DNA from: an uncultured Porphyromonadaceae bacterium
Lineage (GTDB): Bacteria; Bacteroidota; Bacteroidia; Bacteroidales; Muribaculaceae
Assembly: GCA_900548875.1 (NCBI GenBank)
Contig: URMA01000088.1
Location: forward strand, 1 to 13,022
Direction of reading: 5' to 3'
Length of the DNA stretch: 13,022 nucleotides
The notes under the pieces: generated by a model
Database searches by the model: none
The model's input: the letters and a program-made list of their open reading frames with translations, nothing else
Told to the model about the DNA's origin: nothing
Shown here: piece by piece, positions 1-7,727 of the stretch
Layout: the number at the start of each line of letters is the position of its first letter
Numbering within the stretch: position 1 is the first letter of the stretch
Program-made: the position numbers and the translations under genes

Positions 1-2
1 AG

Positions 3-425
3 CTTCCCTACACGTTGAAAATTGCCGGTGGAGGACCACTTGCCGACGAACTGAAGGTCAAGTATGCCGGATGTGAAAACATTGAATTTCTCGGTCATTT
101 GAATGCCGGACAGGTTCGCCAATATCTGTCGGAAGCGAGGTTCTCGGTGATGCCTTCGGAATGCTATGAGAATAATCCGTTGAGCGTGATTGAGTCCTTA
201 TGTTTCGGAACGCCTGTGGTGGGTGCGCGTATCGGCGGTATTCCGGAACTTATATCTCCGTCGACTGGATTTCTGTTCCGTTCGGGCGATTTTGATTCGC
301 TGAAAAAAACGATAAAGACTGCAATGTCGGTAGAATTTGACAATTCGTCTATTTCAAAGTGTTCAATGGAGCGTTTCTCTGATAAATCGTTTTTAGACAA
401 TATTTTGAATGTCTATGTAAAATGA
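3..425 (+). CDS. Glycosyltransferase, GT-B fold (GT4-like), C-terminal part, 5' end outside window
   Basis: This is the C-terminal nucleotide-sugar-binding half of a GT-B glycosyltransferase; the reading frame is open from the first bases of the window, so the N-terminus lies upstream. Visible family marks are the 'LKIAGGGPL' strand-loop and the segment ECYENNPLSVIESLCFGTPVV, which carries the E-x7-E pattern (E-NNPLSVI-E) used by GT4 enzymes to hold the donor sugar nucleotide. The following 'GGIPELI' is also typical. About 140 residues are present out of the usual 350-400. It probably adds one sugar to a lipid-linked glycan at the cytoplasmic face of the inner membrane. The donor and acceptor cannot be told from this part. 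It is 90 bases upstream of the radical SAM gene on the same strand, with no obvious promoter in the gap, so the two are likely co-transcribed. Confidence 0.9.
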   Translation, partial: LPYTLKIAGGGPLADELKVKYAGCENIEFLGHLNAGQVRQYLSEARFSVMPSECYENNPLSVIESLCFGTPVVGARIGGIPELISPSTGFLFRSGDFDSLKKTIKTAMSVEFDNSSISKCSMERFSDKSFLDNILNVYVK

Positions 426-515
426 TTGTTCTGTTCGGGAGAATCGCTTGGTTAAAATAAGTGCAATTTTATAAAATAACGGGCTGGAACCTTCGTTATA
501 ATAAAAAAGAACTAT

Positions 516-1580
516 ATGAGCAACCTGAAAAACCCTACGGATGCTTCCATCATATTGACCTATCGCTGTCCGATGCAATGTAAGATGTGTAATATTTGGA
601 AGAATCCGACGGATAAAAATAAAGAACTTAAAGCCAAAGAATTAGAAATATTACCCCAACTTAAATTCATCAACCTGACAGGAGGAGAGCCTTTCGTTAG
701 GGAAGATTTGGATGAAATAGTTGAGGTTTGCTTTAAGAAAACGAAAAGAATTGTCATCTCTACATCCGGTTGGTTTGACGATCGAGTGCTTGCGTTGGCG
801 GAAAAATTTCCGTCAATAGGTATTCGTATTTCCATTGAGGGCTTGTCGCAGAAAAATGATGATTTACGAGGCCGAAACGGAAGTTTCGACAAAGGGTTGC
901 GTACACTTTTGACTCTTAGGGAGATGGGCGTGAAGGATATCGGTTTCGGCTGTACTGTTTCCAATTATAATTCGAAGGATATGCTTTCGTTGTATCGTTT
1001 GTCAGAAGAGTTGGGACTGGAATTTGCTACTGCAGCGTTCCATAATTCCTATTATTTTCATAAGGATGATAATGTAATCACAAATAAGGAAGAAGTTTGC
1101 CGGAATTTTGAGACGCTGGTTAACATGCAGTTGAAGGAAAAACATCCTAAATCCTGGTTCCGTGCCTTTTTCAATATGGGACTCATCAATTACATTGAAG
1201 GTGGACGGAGAATGTTGCCGTGTGAGGCAGGTATGATGAATTTTTTCATAGAACCTTATGGTGAAGTTTATCCGTGCAATGGATTGGAAGAACGCTATTG
1301 GAAGGAAAGCATGGGCAATATCCGTGAGGCGGCCGACTTCATGACGCTTTGGAACAGCGAACAGGCTAACAAAGTGCGGGAAAAAGTCAGACGTTGTCCG
1401 AAAAACTGTTGGATGGTAGGGACTGCATCGCCGGTGATGCACAAGTATATCAAGCATCCGTTGAAATGGGTCTTGGCAAATAAGTTGCGCAGCATGTGTG
1501 GAAAACCTGCCTGTCTGGATAAAAAATGGTATGACGTAGGTCAGGATCCTTGTCAGGGTGATTTACGGGAAAAATTTTAG
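516..1580 (+). CDS. Radical SAM/SPASM domain protein in a glycan cluster
   Basis: A 354-residue radical SAM enzyme. The N-terminal CxxxCxxC motif that binds the SAM-cleaving 4Fe-4S cluster is at C18, C22 and C25 (YRCPMQCKMC), followed by LTGGEPF (GGEP, residues 56-59), which contacts SAM. The C-terminal part has a Cys set at about 236, 254, 294, 298, 328, 333 and 346, with the 'EPYGEVYPCNGL' pattern seen in SPASM/twitch domains, so one or two auxiliary Fe-S clusters are likely. SPASM enzymes mostly modify peptides, but some act on sugars or other small molecules. No precursor peptide gene is visible nearby. The gene ends three bases before the next glycosyltransferase, so it is almost certainly in the same operon. 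I infer a role in modifying the glycan or its carrier; the substrate is unknown. The start ATG at 516 is two codons before the conserved N-terminus and no better start exists. Confidence 0.88.
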   Translation: MSNLKNPTDASIILTYRCPMQCKMCNIWKNPTDKNKELKAKELEILPQLKFINLTGGEPFVREDLDEIVEVCFKKTKRIVISTSGWFDDRVLALAEKFPSIGIRISIEGLSQKNDDLRGRNGSFDKGLRTLLTLREMGVKDIGFGCTVSNYNSKDMLSLYRLSEELGLEFATAAFHNSYYFHKDDNVITNKEEVCRNFETLVNMQLKEKHPKSWFRAFFNMGLINYIEGGRRMLPCEAGMMNFFIEPYGEVYPCNGLEERYWKESMGNIREAADFMTLWNSEQANKVREKVRRCPKNCWMVGTASPVMHKYIKHPLKWVLANKLRSMCGKPACLDKKWYDVGQDPCQGDLREKF

Positions 1581-1583
1581 CTT

Positions 1584-2678
1584 ATGAAAATCGTAGTTAC
1601 AGGAACACGGGGTATACCTCGCATTATGGGTGGTGTCGAAACCCATTGTGAAGAATTGTTTCCGCGCATAGCTGCCATGGGACATGATGTGACAGTGGTG
1701 CGTCGTTCCTGCTATGTGACTGACGATAATCGTATAAGTGAATATAAGGGAGTAAAGCTGGTTGATGTCTTCGCTCCTAAAAAGAAAAGTATAGAAGCAG
1801 CTCTGCATACATTCTTGGCTGTTATTAAGGCCCGTAGGATGAAGGCTGACATTTTGCATGTCCATGCTGTCGGGCCGTCATTGATGATCCCGTTTGCCCG
1901 CCTGTTGGGGTTGAAAGTGGTTATGACTCACCACGGACCTGATTATGATCGCGAAAAATGGGGCCGGATGGCGAAGTTTGCCTTGCGTTTGGGTGAGCGG
2001 ATGGGGGCTTACGGGAGTAACGCCATCATTGTCATTTCACAAGTGATAGCAGATATTGTTAAAAGCAAATACGGACGTGATTCTTTCTTGATTTTCAATG
2101 GGGTGAATAAGCCGGAGAAATCAAAAAATACTGATTATATTGGCTCTTTGGGCTTGCAGCCGCATAAGTATGTGGTGGCATTGGGCCGTTTTGTGAAGGA
2201 AAAAGGTTTTGATTTGCTGATTGAAGCATTCCGTAGGTTGGATAATTCGGATTATAAGTTGGTTATTGCCGGAGATGCTGACCATGAGGATGCCTATTCC
2301 ATGTCGTTAAAGGCTTTGGCAAAAGAGCATAATGTGGTTATGACAGGGTTTATTAAAGGGGAAAAGCTGAATCAGCTGATGACAAATGCCGCTTTATTTG
2401 TTCTCCCTTCTTCTCATGAAGGGCTGCCTATTTCCCTGTTGGAGGCGATGAGCTATGACTTGGATGTGCTGGTAAGCGATATTCCTGCCAATAAATTGCC
2501 GGAATTGGAGACTGGAGATTTTTTCAAGTGCGGAGATTGTGAATCATTGAAAAACGCTCTTTCGGTCAAGTTGCAACGTCAGCCGAAAGGAAGGAAATAT
2601 AACCTTATGAACTATAACTGGGACAATATAGCCCGACAGACTGTAGAGGTTTATAACAAGGTCCTTGGCAGAAAGTAG
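1584..2678 (+). CDS. Glycosyltransferase family 4 protein
   Basis: A complete 364-residue GT-B glycosyltransferase. The N-terminal acceptor-binding domain begins MKIVVTGTRGIP with a GGVE loop (residues 16-19), a signature of GT4 enzymes in exopolysaccharide and O-antigen clusters. 'THHGPDYDREKWG' (115-127) is a conserved loop in the same subgroup. The C-terminal domain has 'VALGRFVKEKGFDLLIEAF' (about 198-216) and the donor-binding E-x7-E at E279 and E287 (HEGLPISLLEAM). There is no signal peptide or membrane segment, so it is cytoplasmic or membrane-peripheral. It starts three bases after the radical SAM stop codon, indicating translational coupling or at least co-transcription. It probably transfers a sugar onto an undecaprenyl-linked intermediate later moved by the flippase encoded downstream. 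The linkage and donor sugar cannot be read from the sequence. Confidence 0.93.
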   Translation: MKIVVTGTRGIPRIMGGVETHCEELFPRIAAMGHDVTVVRRSCYVTDDNRISEYKGVKLVDVFAPKKKSIEAALHTFLAVIKARRMKADILHVHAVGPSLMIPFARLLGLKVVMTHHGPDYDREKWGRMAKFALRLGERMGAYGSNAIIVISQVIADIVKSKYGRDSFLIFNGVNKPEKSKNTDYIGSLGLQPHKYVVALGRFVKEKGFDLLIEAFRRLDNSDYKLVIAGDADHEDAYSMSLKALAKEHNVVMTGFIKGEKLNQLMTNAALFVLPSSHEGLPISLLEAMSYDLDVLVSDIPANKLPELETGDFFKCGDCESLKNALSVKLQRQPKGRKYNLMNYNWDNIARQTVEVYNKVLGRK

Positions 2679-2749
2679 ATGCCGTTTTTCCTTCCTTCAA
2701 ATAATATATCCATGATTGTTCCGTTATAATAGCGAAAAAGGAACCGTCT

Positions 2750-4132
2750 ATGGGATTACTCAATCCGGAATCATATCGAAACGGAATTATATGGTCTTCT
2801 GCCTTCAATATCTGTGGCAGGAGCGTGGCGTTCGTGCAGCATTGGCTTGTTGGATTTTATTTTGGAACATTTGCCGATACGGATGTATTCTTTTTTACTT
2901 ACAATATAATTCTGTTCATTTCCTATTTCTTCCTCAATTTTACGATTGCGGTCCTTGTCCCGAAAGGCATTAATCTGCGTGTTCGCAGCAATGAGCATGA
3001 TTCAGTCGGCTTTTTTAACGGATTTCTTGTCATTTATACACTGTTGGGATTGGTTCTGTTTCTATTGGCCGGTGTTTTTACCACTCCACTTTTTTCTCTT
3101 TTGTCCTCATTTCCTGAACAGGTGGTGGCTTCCAATATGGAATTGATTCGTTGGTGTCTGCCGATAGTGTTTCTGAATATTGTCATCAACCTGATGACGG
3201 AAATCATGGCTTCATACAAATACTTTACCTTTCCCAATACGGTCAATCTTATCAATTCAACATTGGGGGTGGTGTTCATTCTCCTTTTCCATGATGTGTT
3301 GGGATTACGTTCCGTGGCGATAGGTCTTGTTCTTGGATATTTGGTTAATCTGTTTATACTTGTCCTGTCGATGAAACGTCTGTTGAAATGGCGTTTTTCG
3401 GTGTGCTCGTTTAGTAAGGTGAAGGAAGTGATGGGTTCGGGCGCGTACTCGCAGTTGGGCTATTCGATGTATCTGGTGGCCTTGTATGTCCCTCAATATC
3501 TGTTGTCTAAATTCCCGGAAGGAAGCCTGACGGCAGTGGCTTTTGCCGACAAGATGGTGAGTGTGCCGAGCATTTTTCTTGTGGCTCAGATTACGAATGT
3601 AATGGCAATAAAATTCAACAACCTTGTAAGTGCCAATCAGTTTACTGAGGTGGCGCGTTTGGCTGAAAAGCTTTTGCTGTCGGTGATGACGGGGCTGTTT
3701 GTCGTGGCAATCGGTATTTCGCTAGCCAGTGAATGGATGGTGGATCTGTTGTTCGGAATGGGTAAATTCTCAGCCGATTCGCTGGAACTCACATCGTTGA
3801 TGCTGTCGATGCTCATCATGTATCTGCCTTTCTCTTTTTCATATAATCTGTTTATGCGCATTTTCAATGCCTATCAGAAGCAGAAGGTATATGCATGGGT
3901 GCAATTGATTACTCAAGGACTGATTATTGTGCTTTATTGCTGGCTGATTCCGGAGTATGGCCTTGTCGGCTATCCGTTGTCGCTGGCGTTGCCCTATATT
4001 GCGGTGTCTTATCTTGTGGTTCCCTTGTTCAAGCGCTATTGTCCGGAGATGCGTGTAGGGCATTACTATGCTTTTCTTGTCGTGTTTACGGTTGTGTTTG
4101 CCGTCTACTATTACCATGCGTTTTTTGCATAA
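2750..4132 (+). CDS. MurJ/Wzx-like lipid-linked glycan flippase (MVF/MOP superfamily)
   Basis: A 460-residue polytopic membrane protein with roughly 12-14 hydrophobic segments spread over its length. The N-terminal segment 'RSVAFVQHWLVGFYFGTFADTDVFFFTYNI' region (about 24-53) resembles the MurJ/MviN start, in which a helix is followed by G-x-x-x-x-TD-x-FF. Its placement after two glycosyltransferases and a radical SAM enzyme argues for a Wzx-type role: moving a completed undecaprenyl-diphosphate oligosaccharide across the inner membrane. A housekeeping MurJ is less likely because those usually sit outside glycan clusters. The gap to the preceding gene is 71 bases without a recognisable promoter. 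The start MGLLNPESYRNG at 2750 places the first membrane helix about 12 residues in, which fits the family. The gene ends just before the minus-strand tRNA-Ala terminator, so the two units converge. Confidence 0.85.
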   Translation: MGLLNPESYRNGIIWSSAFNICGRSVAFVQHWLVGFYFGTFADTDVFFFTYNIILFISYFFLNFTIAVLVPKGINLRVRSNEHDSVGFFNGFLVIYTLLGLVLFLLAGVFTTPLFSLLSSFPEQVVASNMELIRWCLPIVFLNIVINLMTEIMASYKYFTFPNTVNLINSTLGVVFILLFHDVLGLRSVAIGLVLGYLVNLFILVLSMKRLLKWRFSVCSFSKVKEVMGSGAYSQLGYSMYLVALYVPQYLLSKFPEGSLTAVAFADKMVSVPSIFLVAQITNVMAIKFNNLVSANQFTEVARLAEKLLLSVMTGLFVVAIGISLASEWMVDLLFGMGKFSADSLELTSLMLSMLIMYLPFSFSYNLFMRIFNAYQKQKVYAWVQLITQGLIIVLYCWLIPEYGLVGYPLSLALPYIAVSYLVVPLFKRYCPEMRVGHYYAFLVVFTVVFAVYYYHAFFA

Positions 4133-4161
4133 AAAAGAACGGCAACATCTTGTGGATGCCG
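4131..4161 (-). terminator. Intrinsic terminator of tRNA-Ala
   Basis: Read on the minus strand, a hairpin (CGGCATC...GATGTTGCCG with a short loop, 4140-4161) is followed by a run of T residues (TTCTTTTTT, 4131-4139). It lies 12 bases beyond the 3' end of tRNA-Ala. On the plus strand the hairpin is not followed by a T run, so it serves the tRNA rather than the converging flippase gene, whose last two stop-codon bases overlap the T tract. Confidence 0.7.
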
Positions 4162-4172
4162 CCGTCGGTTTG

Positions 4173-4245
4173 TGGAGCATAGCGGACTCGAACCGCTTAC
4201 CTCAACACTGCCAGTGTTGCGCTCTACCAGATGAGCTAATACCCC
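4173..4245 (-). tRNA. tRNA-Ala (anticodon GGC)
   Basis: A 73-nt cloverleaf on the minus strand. Acceptor stem GGGGTAT pairs with ATGCTCC and contains the G3:U70 wobble that marks alanine tRNAs. The D stem starts GCTC, the anticodon stem CAACA/TGTTG encloses the loop CTGGCAG, giving anticodon GGC (reads GCC/GCU alanine codons), and the T arm contains GGTTCGAGTCC. The discriminator is A73 and the CCA end is not encoded. It has its own promoter upstream and terminator downstream. Confidence 0.97.
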
Positions 4246-4257
4246 GTAGTTGTAGTA

Positions 4258-4288
4258 CAAAGATAAGTCAGGATTTTCAATATGCAAA
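4258..4288 (-). promoter_or_regulatory. Bacteroides-type promoter of tRNA-Ala
   Basis: On the minus strand TTTG (4285-4288) is followed after 19 bases by TATCTTTG (4258-4265), matching the Bacteroides consensus TTTG / TAnnTTTG used by its primary sigma factor. The -7 element lies 12 bases upstream of the mature tRNA 5' end, as expected for a short pre-tRNA leader. Confidence 0.8.
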
Positions 4289-4344
4289 ATTTTCAGCCAG
4301 AAATTAATGTTTTGTGGGAAATGATGGGGAGTTATGCAAAATTT
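4281..4344. repeat. 12-bp direct repeat TATGCAAAATTT
   Basis: TATGCAAAATTT occurs at 4281-4292 and again at 4333-4344, 52 bp apart, in the gap between the divergent tRNA-Ala and antiporter genes. The first copy contains the -33 element of the tRNA promoter. The region is AT-rich, so chance is possible, but an exact 12-mer repeated at this distance could be a regulator-binding pair or the footprint of a small duplication. Confidence 0.45.
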
Positions 4345-4381
4345 AGGTTAATTTTAGCGATTGAATTTAAAATTACAGACG

Positions 4382-5341
4382 ATGATATTTGATATTCTTT
4401 TTTTGATAGGCGGATTGGCGCTGATTCTTGTGGGGGCCAATGCGCTGACCGACGGGTCGGCGGCCGTAGCGAAACGGTTTGGCATTTCCGACCTTGTTAT
4501 CGGTTTGACGATTGTGGCTTTCGGAACTTCGGCTCCCGAACTGGTCATCAGTGTGCTGTCGGCTATTGACGGCAGTGCGGAAATGTCGATTGGTAATGTG
4601 GTGGGCAGCAATATCTTCAATGTGCTGATGATTATCGGCTGTACGGCGCTCGTGCTTCCGATAAAGGTGGAGCGGAGCATTATGACGAACGAGATTCCGC
4701 TTGTGATTCTTTCGGCGCTTGTGCTGACGTTCTGTGCCAACGACGTGTTGCTCGACGGTGCGTCGGAAAATGTGGTCAGCCGTACCGACGGGCTGGTGCT
4801 GCTGATGTTTTTCTTGATATTCATGCGCTATACGTTTGCCATCGCCAAGAGCGGGGCAGATGCCGGTGGGGCAGATGCCGCAGTAAAACAGATGCCGGGC
4901 TGGAAATCGACGCTGTTTATTGTGGTCGGACTTGCCGGGCTGATTTTCGGCGGACAGCTTTTCGTCGACGGTGCGAGCGGCATTGCGCGTGCCTGGGGCG
5001 TGAGCGAGTCGGTGATTGGCCTTACGCTGGTGGCAGGCGGGACATCATTGCCGGAACTGGCAACGTCCATTACTGCCGCACTGAAGAAAAATCCGGGCAT
5101 TGCAATTGGTAATGTGATAGGCAGCAACTTGTTCAACCTGTTTTTTGTGCTCGGATGCAGTGCCACGATTGTTCCGCTGCCGATGGGAAACATCGGCAAT
5201 TTCGACATGGCGGTGCTTGTCGGTTCATCGGTGCTGTTCTGGCTGGTAGGCTGGTTTTTCCGCAAGCGCACGATTACGCGTCTGGAAGGTGCACTAATGG
5301 TGGCCTGCTATGTTGCCTATACGTCGGTGCTGATTATGTAG
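4382..5341 (+). CDS. Calcium/sodium antiporter, CaCA family (YrbG-like)
   Basis: A 319-residue inner-membrane cation antiporter with the two inverted alpha-repeats of the CaCA family. Alpha-1 carries GTSAPEL (48-54) and GNVVGSNIFN (71-80); alpha-2 carries GGTSLPEL (219-226) and GNVIGSNLFN (243-252). The glutamates in the two 'PEL' motifs are the ion-coordinating residues known from NCX-type exchangers. About ten hydrophobic helices fit the family, with a loop around residues 155-172. It most likely expels Ca2+ in exchange for Na+ or H+. The ATG at 4382 is chosen because it places the first helix at residue 3; an in-frame TTG at 4361 would add seven polar residues for no benefit. No good promoter match was found upstream. 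It converges on ychF and appears to be a single-gene unit. Confidence 0.93.
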   Translation: MIFDILFLIGGLALILVGANALTDGSAAVAKRFGISDLVIGLTIVAFGTSAPELVISVLSAIDGSAEMSIGNVVGSNIFNVLMIIGCTALVLPIKVERSIMTNEIPLVILSALVLTFCANDVLLDGASENVVSRTDGLVLLMFFLIFMRYTFAIAKSGADAGGADAAVKQMPGWKSTLFIVVGLAGLIFGGQLFVDGASGIARAWGVSESVIGLTLVAGGTSLPELATSITAALKKNPGIAIGNVIGSNLFNLFFVLGCSATIVPLPMGNIGNFDMAVLVGSSVLFWLVGWFFRKRTITRLEGALMVACYVAYTSVLIM

Positions 5342-5365
5342 CAGGGATGAGAAAAACATAATTGA

Positions 5366-5411
5366 CAGATAAATAAAAACACCAGGAATTCGCAGGAGCG
5401 GATTCCCGGTG
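5366..5411 (-). terminator. Intrinsic terminator downstream of ychF
   Basis: A strong hairpin at 5380-5411: 14 paired positions with one A-C mismatch and one G-T pair, loop AGGA. On the minus strand it is followed by GTGTTTTTATTTATC, a T-rich tail. It lies 33 bases past the ychF stop. The plus side lacks a T tract, so for the converging antiporter gene it may act only weakly. Confidence 0.75.
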
Positions 5412-5444
5412 GCGTGTATAAAATAGGGTATGTAACGTAATATG

Positions 5445-6548
5445 CTAAACATTGAAGCGGAAGTGCATGATGTCGCCGTCCTGCACAACATATTCCTTGC
5501 CTTCGATACCGATTTTTCCGGCTTCGCGGCAGGCTGATTCACCGCCGAGAGCAATGTAGTCGTCATATTTGATAACTTCCGCACGGATGAAGCCCTTCTC
5601 AAAGTCGGTGTGGATGACACCTGCACATTGAGGCGCCTTGCTGCCCTTCATGTAGGTCCATGCACGCACTTCAAGCGGTCCGGCCGTAAAGTAGGTTTCC
5701 AGATTCAGCAGGTGGAAGGCGGCACGGATAAGGCGTGATACGCCCGATTCCTTCAGGCCGATTTCTTCGAGGAACATCTGGCGTTCTTCGTAAGTCTCGA
5801 ATTCGGCGATTTCCGATTCCGTCTGTGCTGCTACGATAAGGATTTCTGCGTTTTCGTCCTTAACGGCTTCGCGCACCATGTCGACATATTTGTTGCCAGT
5901 TACGGCCGACTTGTCGTCGACGTTGCACACATAGAGCACCGGCTTGTTGGTAAGCAGGAAGAGGTCGTGGGCGCATTTCTGTTCGTCCTTCGTCTCAAAC
6001 TGCACGGTGCGTGCGGCCTTGCCCTGTTCGAGGGCTTCCTTGTAGCGGCAGAGCACTTCGTATTGCACTTTGGCGTTCTTGTCGCCGCCGGTTTGCGCCT
6101 GTTTCTGCACGCGGGTAATGCGGCTTTCGATGGTTTCCAGGTCCTTCAACTGCAGCTCGTAGTCGATGATTTCCTTGTCGCGCACCGGATTTACAGAGCC
6201 GTCGACGTGTACCACGTTCGGATCGTCGAAGCAGCGGAGCACATGTATGATAGCGTCCGTTTCACGGATATTGGCCAGGAATTTGTTGCCGAGTCCTTCG
6301 CCTTTTGACGCACCTTTAACCAATCCGGCTATGTCGACGATTTCAACGGTGGCCGGCACGATGCGTTGTGGGTTGACGATTTCGGCAAGTTTGTTGAGGC
6401 GTTCGTCGGGAACGGTGATCACGCCTACGTTCGGCTCGATGGTGCAGAACGGGAAGTTCGCCGATTGAGCCTTTGCGTTTGAAAGACAGTTAAATAGAGT
6501 GGACTTTCCTACGTTCGGAAGTCCAACGATACCACATTGTAATGCCAT
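5445..6548 (-). CDS. ychF: Redox-regulated ATPase / ribosome-binding GTPase-like YchF
   Basis: A 367-residue Obg-family P-loop NTPase of full usual length. G1 is GLPNVGKST (9-17), G3 is DIAG (72-75), and the normal G4 specificity motif NKxD is replaced by NVDD (about 209-212). Loss of the NKxD lysine is what lets YchF/OLA1 proteins prefer ATP. A coiled-coil segment lies around 125-155 and the C-terminal TGS domain ends with 'GKEYVVQDGDIMHFRFNV'. YchF is cytosolic, binds ribosomes and is linked to translation and oxidative-stress responses. Start ATG at 6548 gives MALQCGIVGLPN, identical in form to other family members. It has its own promoter about 80 bases upstream and a terminator downstream, so it is monocistronic. 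Confidence 0.97.
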   Translation of the reverse strand: MALQCGIVGLPNVGKSTLFNCLSNAKAQSANFPFCTIEPNVGVITVPDERLNKLAEIVNPQRIVPATVEIVDIAGLVKGASKGEGLGNKFLANIRETDAIIHVLRCFDDPNVVHVDGSVNPVRDKEIIDYELQLKDLETIESRITRVQKQAQTGGDKNAKVQYEVLCRYKEALEQGKAARTVQFETKDEQKCAHDLFLLTNKPVLYVCNVDDKSAVTGNKYVDMVREAVKDENAEILIVAAQTESEIAEFETYEERQMFLEEIGLKESGVSRLIRAAFHLLNLETYFTAGPLEVRAWTYMKGSKAPQCAGVIHTDFEKGFIRAEVIKYDDYIALGGESACREAGKIGIEGKEYVVQDGDIMHFRFNV

Positions 6549-6611
6549 ATTTATTGTTATTTCCTATATTTTCGACTGAAAAATCGGGCGACCTTCGTCC
6601 TTATTGAAGGC

Positions 6612-6632
6612 TTGCCGCTTTTGTCGCGGCAA
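6612..6632. repeat. Perfect 7-bp dyad overlapping the ychF promoter
   Basis: TTGCCGC (6612-6618) and GCGGCAA (6626-6632) are exact inverted repeats separated by seven bases. The right half overlaps the -7 element on the minus strand, and the dyad covers the expected transcription start. It could be an operator or a 5' RNA hairpin of ychF mRNA. There is no T tract after it on either strand, so it is not a simple terminator. Confidence 0.55.
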
Positions 6633-6660
6633 AGGTACTCATTTCTTCGACAATATCAAA
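6630..6660 (-). promoter_or_regulatory. Bacteroides-type promoter of ychF
   Basis: On the minus strand TTTG (6657-6660), 19 bases, then TACCTTTG (6630-6637), an exact match to TTTG / TAnnTTTG. The start point would be near 6623, leaving a leader of about 75 nt before the ychF ATG. Confidence 0.8.
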
Positions 6661-6692
6661 GGGTTAGCCGGCGCAACTGCCGGAGCCGCGCG

Positions 6693-7703
6693 TTAAATGG
6701 CGTTGGCGGGCGATTCCTGTTCCTCGGCGTTGCCGGTGAAGGTCGTAATGTCGATTTTTTGCAGTTCGCGGAACGGCTCTTTCCGATGGGGGCATTCCTT
6801 ATATCCGCAATGGCTGCAACGCGGCTGTTCGAAAATGTTGCAGGGGTCGAGGTGGATGGTCATCTGTACGCGGTTGGCGTATTTGTTTTGCACGATTTCC
6901 TTCAGTTTGGCTCCCGAACGGTGGCCTTCTTCGATGGTGAAATACCAGGGGATGGTCAGGTCGCAGTCCATGTAGATGCAGTTGCCGTATTTGATGACTT
7001 TGGAATTATGGATATCCACCCATTCGCGGCTGCGGTTGGCGTTCAGCAGTTCGGCCAGTTCCGTCAGCAGTTGCTCGTCGGCTTTGTCAAGCAGGTTGGC
7101 AATGGTTTTGCGCAGGATGGAAATGCCTGTAATGATAATAATTGAGCCGAAGATGAGTGCCAGTGCGCTGTCGATCCATGCCTTCCCGGTGAAGAACAGG
7201 ATAAGCAGTCCGGCTACAAGTCCGATGGTCGAATAGGTGTCCGACTGCAAGTGCTTTCCGCCTGCTACCAGAGCGATTGACCCGTATTTTTTGCCCATGC
7301 GTATGCTGTACCAGCCCATCAGATAATTGAGCACACCCGATGCGCCGACGATGTAGATACCCACATCGAGCTTCTGAATTTCAGCCGGAAGAAACAGTCG
7401 CCGTCCGCCTTCGTAGATAATCATCAGTCCGGCTATCGTAATCATGATGCCTTCGGCGGAAGCTGAAATCAGTTCCATTTTACCGTGCCCGAACGGGTGG
7501 CCCTTGTCGATAGGCTTCGATGACCAGTAGAGGCTGTAGAGGCTTAACGCTCCGGCAAGCACGTTGACGATGCTCTCCATCGCATCGGTCAGCACGCCGA
7601 CGGAGTTGGTCAGAAAATAGGCGATGAATTTGCCGATGAGAATCAGAGATGAAACGATAAGAATCCATCGCTGAACTTTGATTTTCAGCGCGTTTTCGTT
7701 CAT
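6693..7703 (-). CDS. Cation diffusion facilitator (CDF) family transporter with Cys-rich tail
   Basis: A 336-residue CDF metal/proton antiporter. About six hydrophobic helices occupy residues 12-200. The family loop GHPFGHGKME is at 68-77; metal-site candidates are D40 in helix 2 (LTDAMES) and H151/D155 in helix 5 (KHLQSD), the HxxxD arrangement. A cytoplasmic domain follows from about 205, with 'MTIHLDPC' as its last strand. It ends in a short Cys-rich motif, C288, C296, C299 and C304 with nearby histidines, which could bind zinc or another metal. The likely substrate is Zn2+ or a related divalent cation, exported from the cytoplasm; specificity is not certain. It lies 24 bases after the MptE-like gene and is probably transcribed with it. 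A small GC hairpin (CCGGC/GCCGG, 6668-6683) follows the stop, without a T run. Confidence 0.92.
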   Translation of the reverse strand: MNENALKIKVQRWILIVSSLILIGKFIAYFLTNSVGVLTDAMESIVNVLAGALSLYSLYWSSKPIDKGHPFGHGKMELISASAEGIMITIAGLMIIYEGGRRLFLPAEIQKLDVGIYIVGASGVLNYLMGWYSIRMGKKYGSIALVAGGKHLQSDTYSTIGLVAGLLILFFTGKAWIDSALALIFGSIIIITGISILRKTIANLLDKADEQLLTELAELLNANRSREWVDIHNSKVIKYGNCIYMDCDLTIPWYFTIEEGHRSGAKLKEIVQNKYANRVQMTIHLDPCNIFEQPRCSHCGYKECPHRKEPFRELQKIDITTFTGNAEEQESPANAI

Positions 7704-7727
7704 ATTGCGTAGGATTTTAAAGTGTTC

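Noticed and set aside
6612..7145. 177-codon plus-strand frame opposite the CDF gene
   Set aside because: Antisense shadow of the CDF transporter and its 3' region; no domain seen.
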